Assembly: GCA_903918315.1 (NCBI GenBank)
Contig: CAIXEA010000069.1
Location: 1-39,381, forward strand
Length of the DNA: 39,381 nt
Direction of reading: 5' to 3'
Source: an uncultured Acetobacteraceae bacterium
Lineage (GTDB): Bacteria > Pseudomonadota > Alphaproteobacteria > Acetobacterales > Acetobacteraceae
Below, piece after piece: positions 1-7,476 of the stretch. The position numbers were made by a program, and so were the translations under genes. Under the pieces are notes generated by a model. The model had not been told where the DNA came from. It searched no databases and saw nothing but the letters and a program-made list of their open reading frames with translations. Every line of letters starts with the position of its first letter. Position 1 is the stretch's first letter.

Positions 1-35
1 CGACGGATCCCTTCGTGAATGCGTGCCCGGTCCAT
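1..35 (-). CDS. possible 5' end of an IS transposase (partial, cut by window edge)
   Basis: Reading leftwards, an ATG at 35 follows a G-rich stretch (GGGGG, 5-9 bases upstream). It opens a frame that starts M-D-R-A-R-I-H-E-G-I-R and runs off the window. This N-terminus resembles ISNCY/IS1202-type transposases as I remember them, which begin with a similar MDRA.IHEGIR pattern before a helix-turn-helix. Only 11 residues are visible, so the family is a guess. Support comes from position: it lies just inside a set of short tandem motifs of the kind found at IS ends, next to a truncated gene. Confidence 0.35.
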   Translation of the reverse strand, partial: MDRARIHEGIR

Positions 36-65
36 CTGTGCCCCCGTTCCTCACAGGGCAGATGA

Positions 66-134
66 CCGGACACGTCACGAGCTACAAACACCGGACACGT
101 CACGAGCTACAAACACCGGACAGATCACGAGCTA
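66..134. repeat. three tandem 19-bp motifs at 25-bp period, probable IS terminus
   Basis: On the minus strand the motif TAGCTCGTGANNTGTCCGG occurs three times, at 116-134, 91-109 and 66-84. The NN is TC in the first copy and CG in the other two. The last two copies sit in identical 25-bp units. Iterated short motifs next to a transposase start fit transposase-binding sites at an element end. The outermost copy supplies the TAG that stops the homospermidine synthase frame, so the element boundary is near 131-140. The element family is not established. Confidence 0.55.
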
Positions 135-1217
135 GCCACACAGCACGCCGAGCTCATCGATGCCGCGCGCGATCTCGTGCATCATCAGCCGCTTTTCGGC
201 CTGCATGCGCCAGTTCTTGCCGGCCAGCTCATGGAGCGACAGCACCGCGTCGTCGCAGGGGTGGTAGGCGTAGTGTACGGTCGGGCGGTAGCGGACCGTT
301 CCGCCCTCGGTGGTGGTGTAATAATCCGCGATCGAGATCGACTCGTTATGGGTGATCAGGAAGCCGTGGAATGGGCCTTCCAACGGGGTCCAGCTGCGCA
401 CTTTCGTTGCTGCGCCGCGCCGGTTGAGGTAAATCGCAGCGCCGCAGCCGAAATTGTGCTTGCTGCCGTCTGCCGGCAGTACCTTTTCATGCGTGCCCCA
501 GCCGAGTTCAGCGGGTTGGTTACCCTCCCCGACGAAGCCGTCGATTGACCAGGTATTGACGAATTCGCCTGGCTTCTTCGCGCGCTCGGCGACCTGTGTA
601 TCGCGCTCGGCGATGTGAATCACTTTGACGCCGAGATCGGACGCCAGAGCCGCCCAACCCGCGCGATCCTTCGGCGCGTCCGAGGCGGCACCGGTGTCGA
701 TGGCGATATTCAGCAGCGCCTGCTTGACGAAATGCGACACGAGGCCCGGATTGGCGCCATGAGTCATCACCGCCGTCGGGTCGCCCGCACCCGGGCGCAC
801 CAGCGCCAGGGCGCTTTCACGCAGCGCATAGTTGCTGCGCTCCGCCGCTGTCAAAGACGGATCGGTATAGCCACCGGCCCAGGGTTCCACGCAGGTATCA
901 AGGTACAGGGCCCCAATTTCGCGGCACAGCTTCACCAGAGCGACGGAGGACACATCCACCGACAGGTTCAGCAGGAAATCGCCATGCCGCAGCCGGTCAC
1001 CGAGCTCGGAACGATAGTTGCCTGGCGTGATGGGCAGGACGCGGTGGGCGACGCCAAAGTCGGTGGCGACGGCGGCCCCGGCACCGTCGGCGGCGATGAT
1101 CTGGATATTCTCGCGTGGCATATGGATGTGACGCAGGATCAGGGGAAGGACGCCCTGGCCGATGCTGCCGAAGCCAAGCATCACCAGGCGGCCGTTGAAG
1201 GTCGCATGAATGGTCAT
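132..1217 (-). CDS. hss: homospermidine synthase, C-terminally truncated
   Basis: The family makes homospermidine from two putrescines in an NAD-dependent reaction in the cytoplasm. The 361-residue product starts with a dinucleotide-binding fold (GFGSIG at about residues 15-20), then carries family-typical stretches such as LDTCVEPWAGGY, THGANPGLVSHFVKQAL and TVHYAYHPCDDAVLSLHEL. Family members are usually about 475-480 residues. This one stops right after DELGVL, where related proteins continue for roughly 110 more residues. The stop codon is the first three bases of an IS-like repeated motif, so an insertion has probably removed the C-terminus. The start ATG has AAGGAA upstream and lies 29 bp after the decarboxylase stop, so the two are likely co-transcribed. 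Activity of the shortened protein is doubtful. Confidence 0.85.
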   Translation of the reverse strand: MTIHATFNGRLVMLGFGSIGQGVLPLILRHIHMPRENIQIIAADGAGAAVATDFGVAHRVLPITPGNYRSELGDRLRHGDFLLNLSVDVSSVALVKLCREIGALYLDTCVEPWAGGYTDPSLTAAERSNYALRESALALVRPGAGDPTAVMTHGANPGLVSHFVKQALLNIAIDTGAASDAPKDRAGWAALASDLGVKVIHIAERDTQVAERAKKPGEFVNTWSIDGFVGEGNQPAELGWGTHEKVLPADGSKHNFGCGAAIYLNRRGAATKVRSWTPLEGPFHGFLITHNESISIADYYTTTEGGTVRYRPTVHYAYHPCDDAVLSLHELAGKNWRMQAEKRLMMHEIARGIDELGVLCG

Positions 1218-1246
1218 GATGGGATTCCTTAACGCGGGAGAAAGGC

Positions 1247-2491
1247 TCAGGCCGCCAAAGACAGCGGGATATCATCGCCCGGGGTGTCGGACACCTCGAC
1301 GATGCGGGCGCGGTCGAAACCGTTGAAGCCGGTGCGCAGGCAGGCGCCGTAAGCTCCGAGCTGGGAGATTTCGATCCAGTCCCCCTCGCCGATATCATCC
1401 GGCAGGAAGAACGGACCGCGCATCGCATCGGCGCTGTCGCAGGTCGGCCCGAAGAAGCTGAAGCCGCGCAGCATATCGGTAGGCTCCACGCCCGCCGGGC
1501 GCAGGCAGCGCACGGGATAGCGGAAGCCCAGCACGCCGGCATCGGCCAGGCTGCCGTAGACGCCGTCGTTGATATACAGCGCGTCGCCGCGACGGGCCTG
1601 CACCTGCACCACCACCGAGCCACCGGCCGCGACCAGCGCACGGCCGGGCTCAGCCCAGAGGCGGGCATTCGGCAGGTCCAGACGCTCAAACCCGTCCTCG
1701 ATCTCCGCCAGGATGGCGCCGAGCGCGGGGATTTCCATGTCCGGGTAGGACACCGGGAACCCGCCGCCGGCATCTACGATGTCGATCGCGACGCCGGCTT
1801 CGCGGATCACCGCGCCGGCAACCTCCATCGCGCGCCGCCAGGCCAAGGGCTCCAGGCATTGGGAGCCCACATGGAACGCGATCCCCAGTCGCGTCGCATG
1901 CGGCCGGGCGGCGCGCAGCAGACCGACGGCCTCGGTCATCTCAGCACCGAACTTGCCGGACAGATCGAGCACGGCTTCGCCCTTCGGCAAAGCCAGCCGC
2001 ACGATCAGTCCCAGTTCGCCGCCGACACCGGTCGCAGCCGTTTCGGTCAGGATCTTTTCCAGCTCTGCCGCGCTGTCGAGCACGAAATCGCGGACGTCAT
2101 GCCGGGCCCAGGCTTCGCGGATCGCGCCGCGCGCCTTGACCGGGTGCATGAAGTGGATTTCGGCGGACGCGAACATGGTCCGCACCAGCCCGACTTCCGC
2201 CGGGGAGGCGCAGTCGAAATGCCGCACCCCGCCATCCCACAGCGCCCGCAGCACCGCCGGATCGGGATTGCACTTCACCGCGTACAGCACATCGCCGGGG
2301 AAGGCGGCGACGAAGTCGCGCGCGGTTGCGGCCAGCGTCGCCGGGCGGATGCAATGCACCGGCTCTTCCGGGCGCAAATCGGCCACAAGGGCATCGACCG
2401 TCGGCAGCGGGGCAACGGGCAGATAAGCCGGCGCGGCGGCGCGGCGGCGGAGGGGAGACACGGCGGCACGAACGCGAGCAACAGCGGACAT
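1247..2491 (-). CDS. ornithine/lysine-type PLP decarboxylase (group IV, alanine-racemase fold)
   Basis: A fold-type III PLP decarboxylase that most likely makes putrescine from ornithine in the cytoplasm. From the ATG at 2491 (414 aa) the PLP lysine is in YAVKCNP (about K73). HVGS (207-210), GGGFP (about 242-246) and EPGR (about 281-284) are the phosphate- and PLP-binding motifs, and GPTCDSAD carries the active-site Cys (about C351). That Cys marks true decarboxylases of this family. A GTG at 2536 would add 15 residues, but the ATG at 2491 has GAGG nine bases upstream, so I prefer it. The gene is followed by hss and preceded by an agmatinase-family gene on the same strand, which fits putrescine supply. 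Ornithine versus lysine preference cannot be read with certainty. Confidence 0.88.
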   Translation of the reverse strand: MSAVARVRAAVSPLRRRAAAPAYLPVAPLPTVDALVADLRPEEPVHCIRPATLAATARDFVAAFPGDVLYAVKCNPDPAVLRALWDGGVRHFDCASPAEVGLVRTMFASAEIHFMHPVKARGAIREAWARHDVRDFVLDSAAELEKILTETAATGVGGELGLIVRLALPKGEAVLDLSGKFGAEMTEAVGLLRAARPHATRLGIAFHVGSQCLEPLAWRRAMEVAGAVIREAGVAIDIVDAGGGFPVSYPDMEIPALGAILAEIEDGFERLDLPNARLWAEPGRALVAAGGSVVVQVQARRGDALYINDGVYGSLADAGVLGFRYPVRCLRPAGVEPTDMLRGFSFFGPTCDSADAMRGPFFLPDDIGEGDWIEISQLGAYGACLRTGFNGFDRARIVEVSDTPGDDIPLSLAA

Positions 2492-2840
2492 CGCAACAAT
2501 CCTCGGAACAGCGAGCGCGCGCGCCAGTAACGGCACGCACGCGGGACGACGAGAGACAGAAGTGAAACCGGCAACGGAGGCTGAATGCTCTCCGGCGGGA
2601 ATCAGGCGATGCGCGTACTTCGCGATGCCACGATCATATCAGCACACATAGGCAGCTCCCTAACGACCCCGGCAGACAGACCGGACCGGACGAAAAGGAC
2701 GCTTACGTCGTTGCTGTGCCCTTTGCGGGGGCTCGCGGCACGTGCGGGCGTCGGCGAACCGCTTGCAGCCACGAGGGGCAGAAGCGGGAGGGCGTAAATA
2801 GAGGTTATGACCTGGCTGAGGATAACGCGATTACTGCATG
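2492..2840 (-). other. untranslated stretch between speB-like gene and decarboxylase gene
   Basis: About 350 bases without a convincing gene on either strand. It is the presumed 5' leader or promoter region of the decarboxylase. It is long for this compact region. Some alphaproteobacterial ornithine decarboxylase genes are known to carry structured leaders, but I could not recognise that element or a clear promoter here. Confidence 0.4.
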
Positions 2841-3731
2841 TCAGGCATGCATCATCGCAAGATATTCCCACACCACCGTCGCGGCGGCGAGCGCGGTGAT
2901 TTCGGCGACATCGTAAGCCGGAGCGACCTCCACCACGTCCATGCCCACGAAGTCGATGCCCCGCAGCCGGCGCAGGATCGCCTGCGCCTGCCAACTCGCC
3001 AGCCCGCCGATTTCCGGCGTGCCGGTGCCGGGGGCGAAGGCGGGATCGAGGGCGTCAATGTCAAAGCTTAGATAGGATGGCTCACCACCCGTCACGGCAT
3101 GAATACGATCCGCCACGGCGGCCGGACCCATCTCCTGCACGTCCTGCCCGGTCAGGATCGTGACGCCTTGCGCGATGGTCCAATCCCAGACCTCCCGCTG
3201 CACGGGGGAGCGAATGCCGATCTGAATGGTGCGTTGGGGGTCGATGAGGCCTTCGTTGATGGCGTGGTAGAAGACGGAGCCGTGGCTGTAATCCTGACCA
3301 AACCCGTCCGGCCAGGTATCGACATGGGCATCGAAATGCACCAGCGCCAGCTTGTGGCCAAGACGTTCGGTCAGCGTGCGCAGCAGCGGCAAGGTGATGC
3401 CATGCTCGCCGCCGAGGCAGATCAGATGGTTCAGCCCCTCCGCCTGTTCGGCGATACGCGTGAGGGAGCCGGGGATATCGCCGAGCGCGATCGCGAAGTC
3501 GCCGATATCGGCGAGATCGAGCGTCGCCGGATCGACCCAGAAATGGGGATGCGCCCCGTCCACGAGCATACGGCTGGCGCGGCGGATAGCGGCGGGGCCT
3601 TCGCGGGTGCCGGCGCGGTTGGTGGTGCCAATGTCCAGCGGCACGCCGGCAATGACGAAAGCGGCATCGCGATTGCGATGCAGGGTGCCGAAGAACCCCG
3701 GCGGGGTGGCGAAGGTTGGGATTCCGGCCAT
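2841..3731 (-). CDS. speB: agmatinase / ureohydrolase family protein
   Basis: Arginase-fold binuclear manganese hydrolase. In this context it probably hydrolyses agmatine to putrescine and urea in the cytoplasm. The 296-residue product contains GGEHG, DAHVDTW and SFDIDALDP, which hold the metal-binding His and Asp residues of the family, then a GTGTPE loop. The start at 3731 is chosen because AGGAG lies seven bases upstream and the protein then begins MAGIPTFATPPGF; an upstream in-frame extension has no homologous look. The decarboxylase and homospermidine synthase follow on the same strand, which supports a polyamine role. Ureohydrolases also act on other guanidino compounds (guanidinobutyrate, guanidinopropionate), so the substrate is inferred from neighbours. 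Confidence 0.85.
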   Translation of the reverse strand: MAGIPTFATPPGFFGTLHRNRDAAFVIAGVPLDIGTTNRAGTREGPAAIRRASRMLVDGAHPHFWVDPATLDLADIGDFAIALGDIPGSLTRIAEQAEGLNHLICLGGEHGITLPLLRTLTERLGHKLALVHFDAHVDTWPDGFGQDYSHGSVFYHAINEGLIDPQRTIQIGIRSPVQREVWDWTIAQGVTILTGQDVQEMGPAAVADRIHAVTGGEPSYLSFDIDALDPAFAPGTGTPEIGGLASWQAQAILRRLRGIDFVGMDVVEVAPAYDVAEITALAAATVVWEYLAMMHA

Positions 3732-3857
3732 GCGGCGCTCCTGCGGACGACGGACCGAGTTTACGATGGGGATGGGCCGCGGGCCAGCGCCCGGCTTGCC
3801 GGGGGCGCGGGGTTCCCAATACAATCAGGGCTTAACTCAAGAACTGGATCGTCCGCC

Positions 3858-4586
3858 ATGTCTCCCGACGTTAAATCCCAACTCGCGCCGCATGGCGTGC
3901 TCCGTGCCGCAATCAACATGGGCAACTTCCTGCTGGTCACCGGCAAGACGCCGGACGGTGATCCGGATGGCGTGTCCCCCGACATGGCGCGCGAGATCGC
4001 CCGCCGCTTGGGCGTGCCCGTCAAGTTCGTGCCCTATGCGAAGCCGAGCGTGCTGGCCGACGACGCCGGCACCGACACCTGGGATATCGGCAACATCGGC
4101 GCCGAACCGCAGCGGGCGCAGAAAATCGACTTCACCGCCGCCTATGCGGAGATCGAGGCGACGTATCTGGTCCCGGCCGGCTCCTCCATCCAGTCGATCG
4201 CCGACGTCGACAAGCCTGGCAACCGCATCGCGGTGTCCAAGGGCAGCGCTTACGAATTGTGGCTGGAACGCAACATCCATCAGGCCGAGCTGATCCGCGC
4301 CGATGGCGGCCCGGCCGCGTTCAATCTGTTCGTGTCGGAGAAGATGGACGCCCTCGCCAGCCTGCGTCCGGCGCTGTTGAGCGATGTGGAGAAGCTGCCC
4401 GGCTCCCGTATTCTGGACGGCCAGTTCGCCGCCGTGCAGCAGGCCATCGGCACTGGCAAGGCCAATGCCGAAGCGGCGGCCTGGCTGAAGGCTTTCGTGG
4501 AAGAGACCAAGGCCTCGGGCTTCGTGGCCAGCCTGATCGCCAAGCACGGCGTCGTCGGCCGTCTGACGGTCGCGCCCCCGGGCTGA
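3858..4586 (+). CDS. family-3 solute-binding-like protein lacking a signal peptide
   Basis: The 242-residue product has the layout of bacterial extracellular solute-binding protein family 3 (amino-acid ABC receptors). It shows GVSPDMAREIARRLG and VPVKFVPY near the start, WDIGNIGAEPQRAQKIDFTA in the middle, and a DGGPAAFNLF...ALASLRPAL second-lobe pattern. The odd feature is the N-terminus: it starts MSPDVKSQLAPHGVLRAAIN with no hydrophobic segment, and the in-frame sequence upstream is antisense to speB and offers none. It would therefore stay in the cytoplasm unless exported with a partner. No permease or ATPase gene is adjacent. The ATG at 3858 has only a weak ribosome site. It may be a ligand sensor or enzyme built on the binding fold. 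Confidence 0.75.
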   Translation: MSPDVKSQLAPHGVLRAAINMGNFLLVTGKTPDGDPDGVSPDMAREIARRLGVPVKFVPYAKPSVLADDAGTDTWDIGNIGAEPQRAQKIDFTAAYAEIEATYLVPAGSSIQSIADVDKPGNRIAVSKGSAYELWLERNIHQAELIRADGGPAAFNLFVSEKMDALASLRPALLSDVEKLPGSRILDGQFAAVQQAIGTGKANAEAAAWLKAFVEETKASGFVASLIAKHGVVGRLTVAPPG

Positions 4587-4672
4587 CGCCGTCTCGGCCG
4601 CCATTACGGTACCGTGGTGACATGGTGCCTGTTGGACGCGCCAAAAGATTGACAACCTCGAAAACGAAGCGG

Positions 4673-4701
4673 ACGCTCTCTGGGAAACCAGGGAGCGTTT
4701 T
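4673..4701 (+). terminator. intrinsic terminator with GAAA tetraloop
   Basis: An 11-bp stem (4673-4683 with 4688-4698, one G-U pair) closes a GAAA loop and runs directly into TTTT at 4698-4701. It lies 87 bases after the solute-binding-like gene and should end that transcript. Confidence 0.85.
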
Positions 4702-4825
4702 GCGTTGCCCATGCGCCATGGGCGTCGGGGAACGCTGATTCGTTCCGCCCTCCGCGCGCAGATCATCCCCGCGCACCGCCTGCCGAGACCGCCAAAGATA
4801 ACGATAAAATCAACGGAGTCCGACC

Positions 4826-6280
4826 ATGCAGCAGCGTATCCAATATTCTCCCGCCCTCGAACCGCTGGTTCAGTTCATCGAGGACACCCCGCCGACGGAA
4901 ATCCTTGATCGCACGTTGGAGAAACTGCGCGCGGGGGTGCCGATGACGACCATGCTCACCGCTTCGGCTTTGGCGGTAACCCGTTCATCGGATTTGCCCC
5001 CGGGTCACCATGGCGGGCCGCTGCATCCCGTCGCCGGGCTGCACGCCATCAACAAGCTGGCGCACCGGCTGGAAGGGGAGCAACGCTTCCTCCCGGTTCT
5101 GCAACATGTGGCCCTGTCCAACAAACACATCCATCACCCGGAGATGGGGCCCTATACGCTGCTGGATTTCAGCCCGCTCGATGCCGGCGGGGTCGAGGCG
5201 ACCAAGGCCGCCTTCCTGCACTCCTGCACCCGCGGCGAGTCAAACAAGGCAGACCATTTTTTCATGTGGCTCTGGCAGAACATCCCGGCGATCGAGGCAT
5301 TCGATCTGCTCATGAGCGTCGCCATCCCCAAGAACGTGCTGGACGACCACTACTTCATCTATCCCGCCTTCACCTGGCGCGCGCTGGAGGCCATTGGGCG
5401 GGAGCATACGGCCGTACTGATGCGCCCCGCCGTGCGCTATGTCGCACGCTTCCCCAAAGCGCCGCAGTCGCATGAGATCGAGCGGCTCATCGGTGAATAC
5501 GATCTATTGAACGTCGTCACGCGCCAGACCACCGACGACGACGAAACCGCCGCTATCGGCACACTCGGGGAGGCTATTCGCGCGACCGAGGATTTCAACA
5601 GCATTCCCGTGATGCTGGCCCAGGCGCTCGCCAACGGGTTGTCGCTGGATGGCACCGGGGAGGCCATGTCCATCGGCGCCGCCGGCCTGTTCATGCGGTC
5701 TTTGACCGGCAACCCGATGGATGTGCATCTGCACACCAGCGCCAATCTGCGCCGCTATCTGGTGCGCCTGGAAGGCTTCAGCCTGAAGAACAAGCTGCTC
5801 GCGCTGCTGTTCTGGCACACCGGGCCAGAGGTCAAATCCACCCAGCGCCGGATGGAACCCGCGCCGCAACCCGATCCGATGGCGGTCGCGGCTTTGCCCT
5901 GGCGGTCGCAGGACGACCTGCTGGCGGCCCTGTCGCAAAGCATCTACGACCAGCCGCCAACGGATTGGTCCAAGGTGACCAATCTCGGCCTGATGCGGGC
6001 CGTGCCGGAGGTGAAAATCACCCTCAATCTGGCGCAGCAATACGTGAACCTCGGCTATGATCCGGAGGTGCTGATGAAGCGCCTGAGCCAGATCGTCTGC
6101 CGCGACAACTTCACGGAAATGCACGCCTACAAGCACCATCAGGCGATCGTCGAGGAATATCACGCCACCCGCGCGCCCTGGCGCGGCCTGCACCTCATCG
6201 CCGGCTGCCAGGCGGCGGCGATCTCGCATGGCAAGAACATGGAGAACTACAACGGGTCGATGGACCTGCTGCACGACTGA
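4826..6280 (+). CDS. uncharacterised histidine-rich protein (484 aa)
   Basis: I do not recognise the family. The product is soluble-looking, with no signal peptide or membrane segment, and appears largely helical. It has an unusual density of histidines in motif-like positions: HHGGPLHPVAGLH (about 62-74), SNKHIHHPEMGPY, KADHFFMWLW, DDHYFIYPAFTWR, HLHTSANL, FWHTGPE and HAYKHHQAIVEEYH near the C-terminus. Spaced His together with Asp/Glu suggest metal binding, for example a helical di-metal oxygenase-like core, but this is inference. The start ATG follows CGGAG at about 4814-4818. The gene stands alone: a terminator lies upstream and a hairpin lies after the stop, so neighbours give no clue to function. 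Confidence 0.7.
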   Translation: MQQRIQYSPALEPLVQFIEDTPPTEILDRTLEKLRAGVPMTTMLTASALAVTRSSDLPPGHHGGPLHPVAGLHAINKLAHRLEGEQRFLPVLQHVALSNKHIHHPEMGPYTLLDFSPLDAGGVEATKAAFLHSCTRGESNKADHFFMWLWQNIPAIEAFDLLMSVAIPKNVLDDHYFIYPAFTWRALEAIGREHTAVLMRPAVRYVARFPKAPQSHEIERLIGEYDLLNVVTRQTTDDDETAAIGTLGEAIRATEDFNSIPVMLAQALANGLSLDGTGEAMSIGAAGLFMRSLTGNPMDVHLHTSANLRRYLVRLEGFSLKNKLLALLFWHTGPEVKSTQRRMEPAPQPDPMAVAALPWRSQDDLLAALSQSIYDQPPTDWSKVTNLGLMRAVPEVKITLNLAQQYVNLGYDPEVLMKRLSQIVCRDNFTEMHAYKHHQAIVEEYHATRAPWRGLHLIAGCQAAAISHGKNMENYNGSMDLLHD

Positions 6281-6297
6281 TTGTCGGGGAGCGCCCG

Positions 6298-6344
6298 TCG
6301 CTTCCCCCCGCCCCAAGCCCGAGGATGACGGGGGAGGGAAGCGA
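6298..6344. other. stem-loop after the His-rich gene
   Basis: Arms TCGCTTCCC (6298-6306) and GGGAAGCGA (6336-6344) are perfectly complementary, with further C-run/G-run pairing inside. There is no T tract, so it may be a processing or Rho-dependent end structure, or a copy of a dispersed palindromic repeat. Confidence 0.35.
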
Positions 6345-6485
6345 GGGGCATAAACGGAACGAAGGGGCGGTGTGGTCCCGAAGCGGACCCTCCCCTCCAT
6401 CGTCCGCCTCTTGCCCCCGTCCACCACCACGGGCAGAAGCCCGGCCTATGCACCCTGACCCGCATTCAGCCGGACCCGCCACCCC

Positions 6486-7472
6486 ATGAAGCAACTCCCC
6501 TATATCCTCGCCGCGGCGGGCGCGGTCCTGATGGTGGGGCTGCTGAGTTACTACGGCCTCGATAACATCACCGCCGCCGTTGGCCGTATCGGCTGGACGG
6601 AGTTCGGCGTCATCGTCGGCTGGCAATTCCTGCTGTTTATCATCCTGGGCCTTGCGTGGTACGCGATCACCCCTGGCGGCGGCGCGCGCCATGCCGGTGT
6701 GCTGGTCTGGGCGCGGATGGTGCGGGATGCGTCGGGCAACTGTCTGCCCTTCTCCCAGCTCGGCGGGTTCGTCTTTGGCAGCCGGGCCGCGACCTTGATG
6801 GGCATGAGCTGGGTCACCGCCACCGCCACCACCGTCGTAGACGTCACGGCGGAGTTCCTGGCGCAGATCGCCTTCGCCGGTATCGGCCTCGGTATCCTTC
6901 TGGCCCGCGCCCCCGACTCCGCCCTCGCCATCCCGGTCGAGATTGGGCTGGGTCTTGCCGTCATCGGCTGCGTTGCCTTCGTGTTGTTGCAGAACGGGGC
7001 CTCCAACGTCTTCGCCAAACTCGGCCGGGTCATCGCCAGCGGCCGGTTGGAGGATGCGAAGGACCGCGTCGCCGTCCTCCAGGCCGAACTCGGCCTGATC
7101 TATGGGCACACCGGTCGGCTGGCGCTCGGCTTCTCCGTCCATCTCGTCGGCTGGCTTGCCGCCGGGGCCGCCGGCTGGATTGCCTACCGCGCGCTCGGCG
7201 TGTCGATCGATTTCGACGACGTGCTGGCGATCGAGGCACTGTTGAGCGCGCTGGCCGCCGCCGCCTTTCTGGTGCCCGTCAATGCCGGTGTGCAGGAAGC
7301 GGGCTATGCCGGCCTCGGCGCCATTTTCGGCGTGCCCCCTGAACTATCCATCGGCGTCTCACTGGTCCGGCGCGCCCGTGACATCGCGGTGGGTGTGCCG
7401 ATCCTGCTGTTGTGGCAGGCTCTGGAGGTCAGGCGGCTGCGGGCCGCCGCGGCGAAACAAGCGGGGGAATAA
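6486..7472 (+). CDS. HpnL-like / lysylphosphatidylglycerol synthase-domain membrane protein
   Basis: A 328-residue integral membrane protein with about eight hydrophobic segments, beginning MKQLPYILAAAGAVLMVGLL. It matches the UPF0104/LPG-synthase transmembrane group. The stretches LPFSQLGGFVFGSRAATLMGMSW and VPVNAGVQEAGYAGLG recall the HpnL family, linked in other bacteria to hopanoid biosynthesis or transport in the inner membrane. It lacks the soluble aminoacyl-transferase domain of true MprF proteins. The next gene begins four bases after its stop, so the two are probably co-transcribed, although a functional link is not obvious. The HpnL assignment rests on remembered family patterns; membrane topology is clearer than function. 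No other hopanoid gene is in the window. Confidence 0.65.
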   Translation: MKQLPYILAAAGAVLMVGLLSYYGLDNITAAVGRIGWTEFGVIVGWQFLLFIILGLAWYAITPGGGARHAGVLVWARMVRDASGNCLPFSQLGGFVFGSRAATLMGMSWVTATATTVVDVTAEFLAQIAFAGIGLGILLARAPDSALAIPVEIGLGLAVIGCVAFVLLQNGASNVFAKLGRVIASGRLEDAKDRVAVLQAELGLIYGHTGRLALGFSVHLVGWLAAGAAGWIAYRALGVSIDFDDVLAIEALLSALAAAAFLVPVNAGVQEAGYAGLGAIFGVPPELSIGVSLVRRARDIAVGVPILLLWQALEVRRLRAAAAKQAGE

Positions 7473-7476
7473 GGCA

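Noticed and set aside
66-140. CRISPR array
   Set aside because: Only three units with six-base, near-identical gaps and no unique spacers; fits an IS terminus better.
23-355. Plus-strand 110-codon frame over the IS end and hss
   Set aside because: Arg/Ser-rich product from the repeat and the antisense of hss; no ribosome site.
3099-3857. Upstream extension of the solute-binding-like frame
   Set aside because: It runs antisense through speB, gives no signal peptide and no family similarity.
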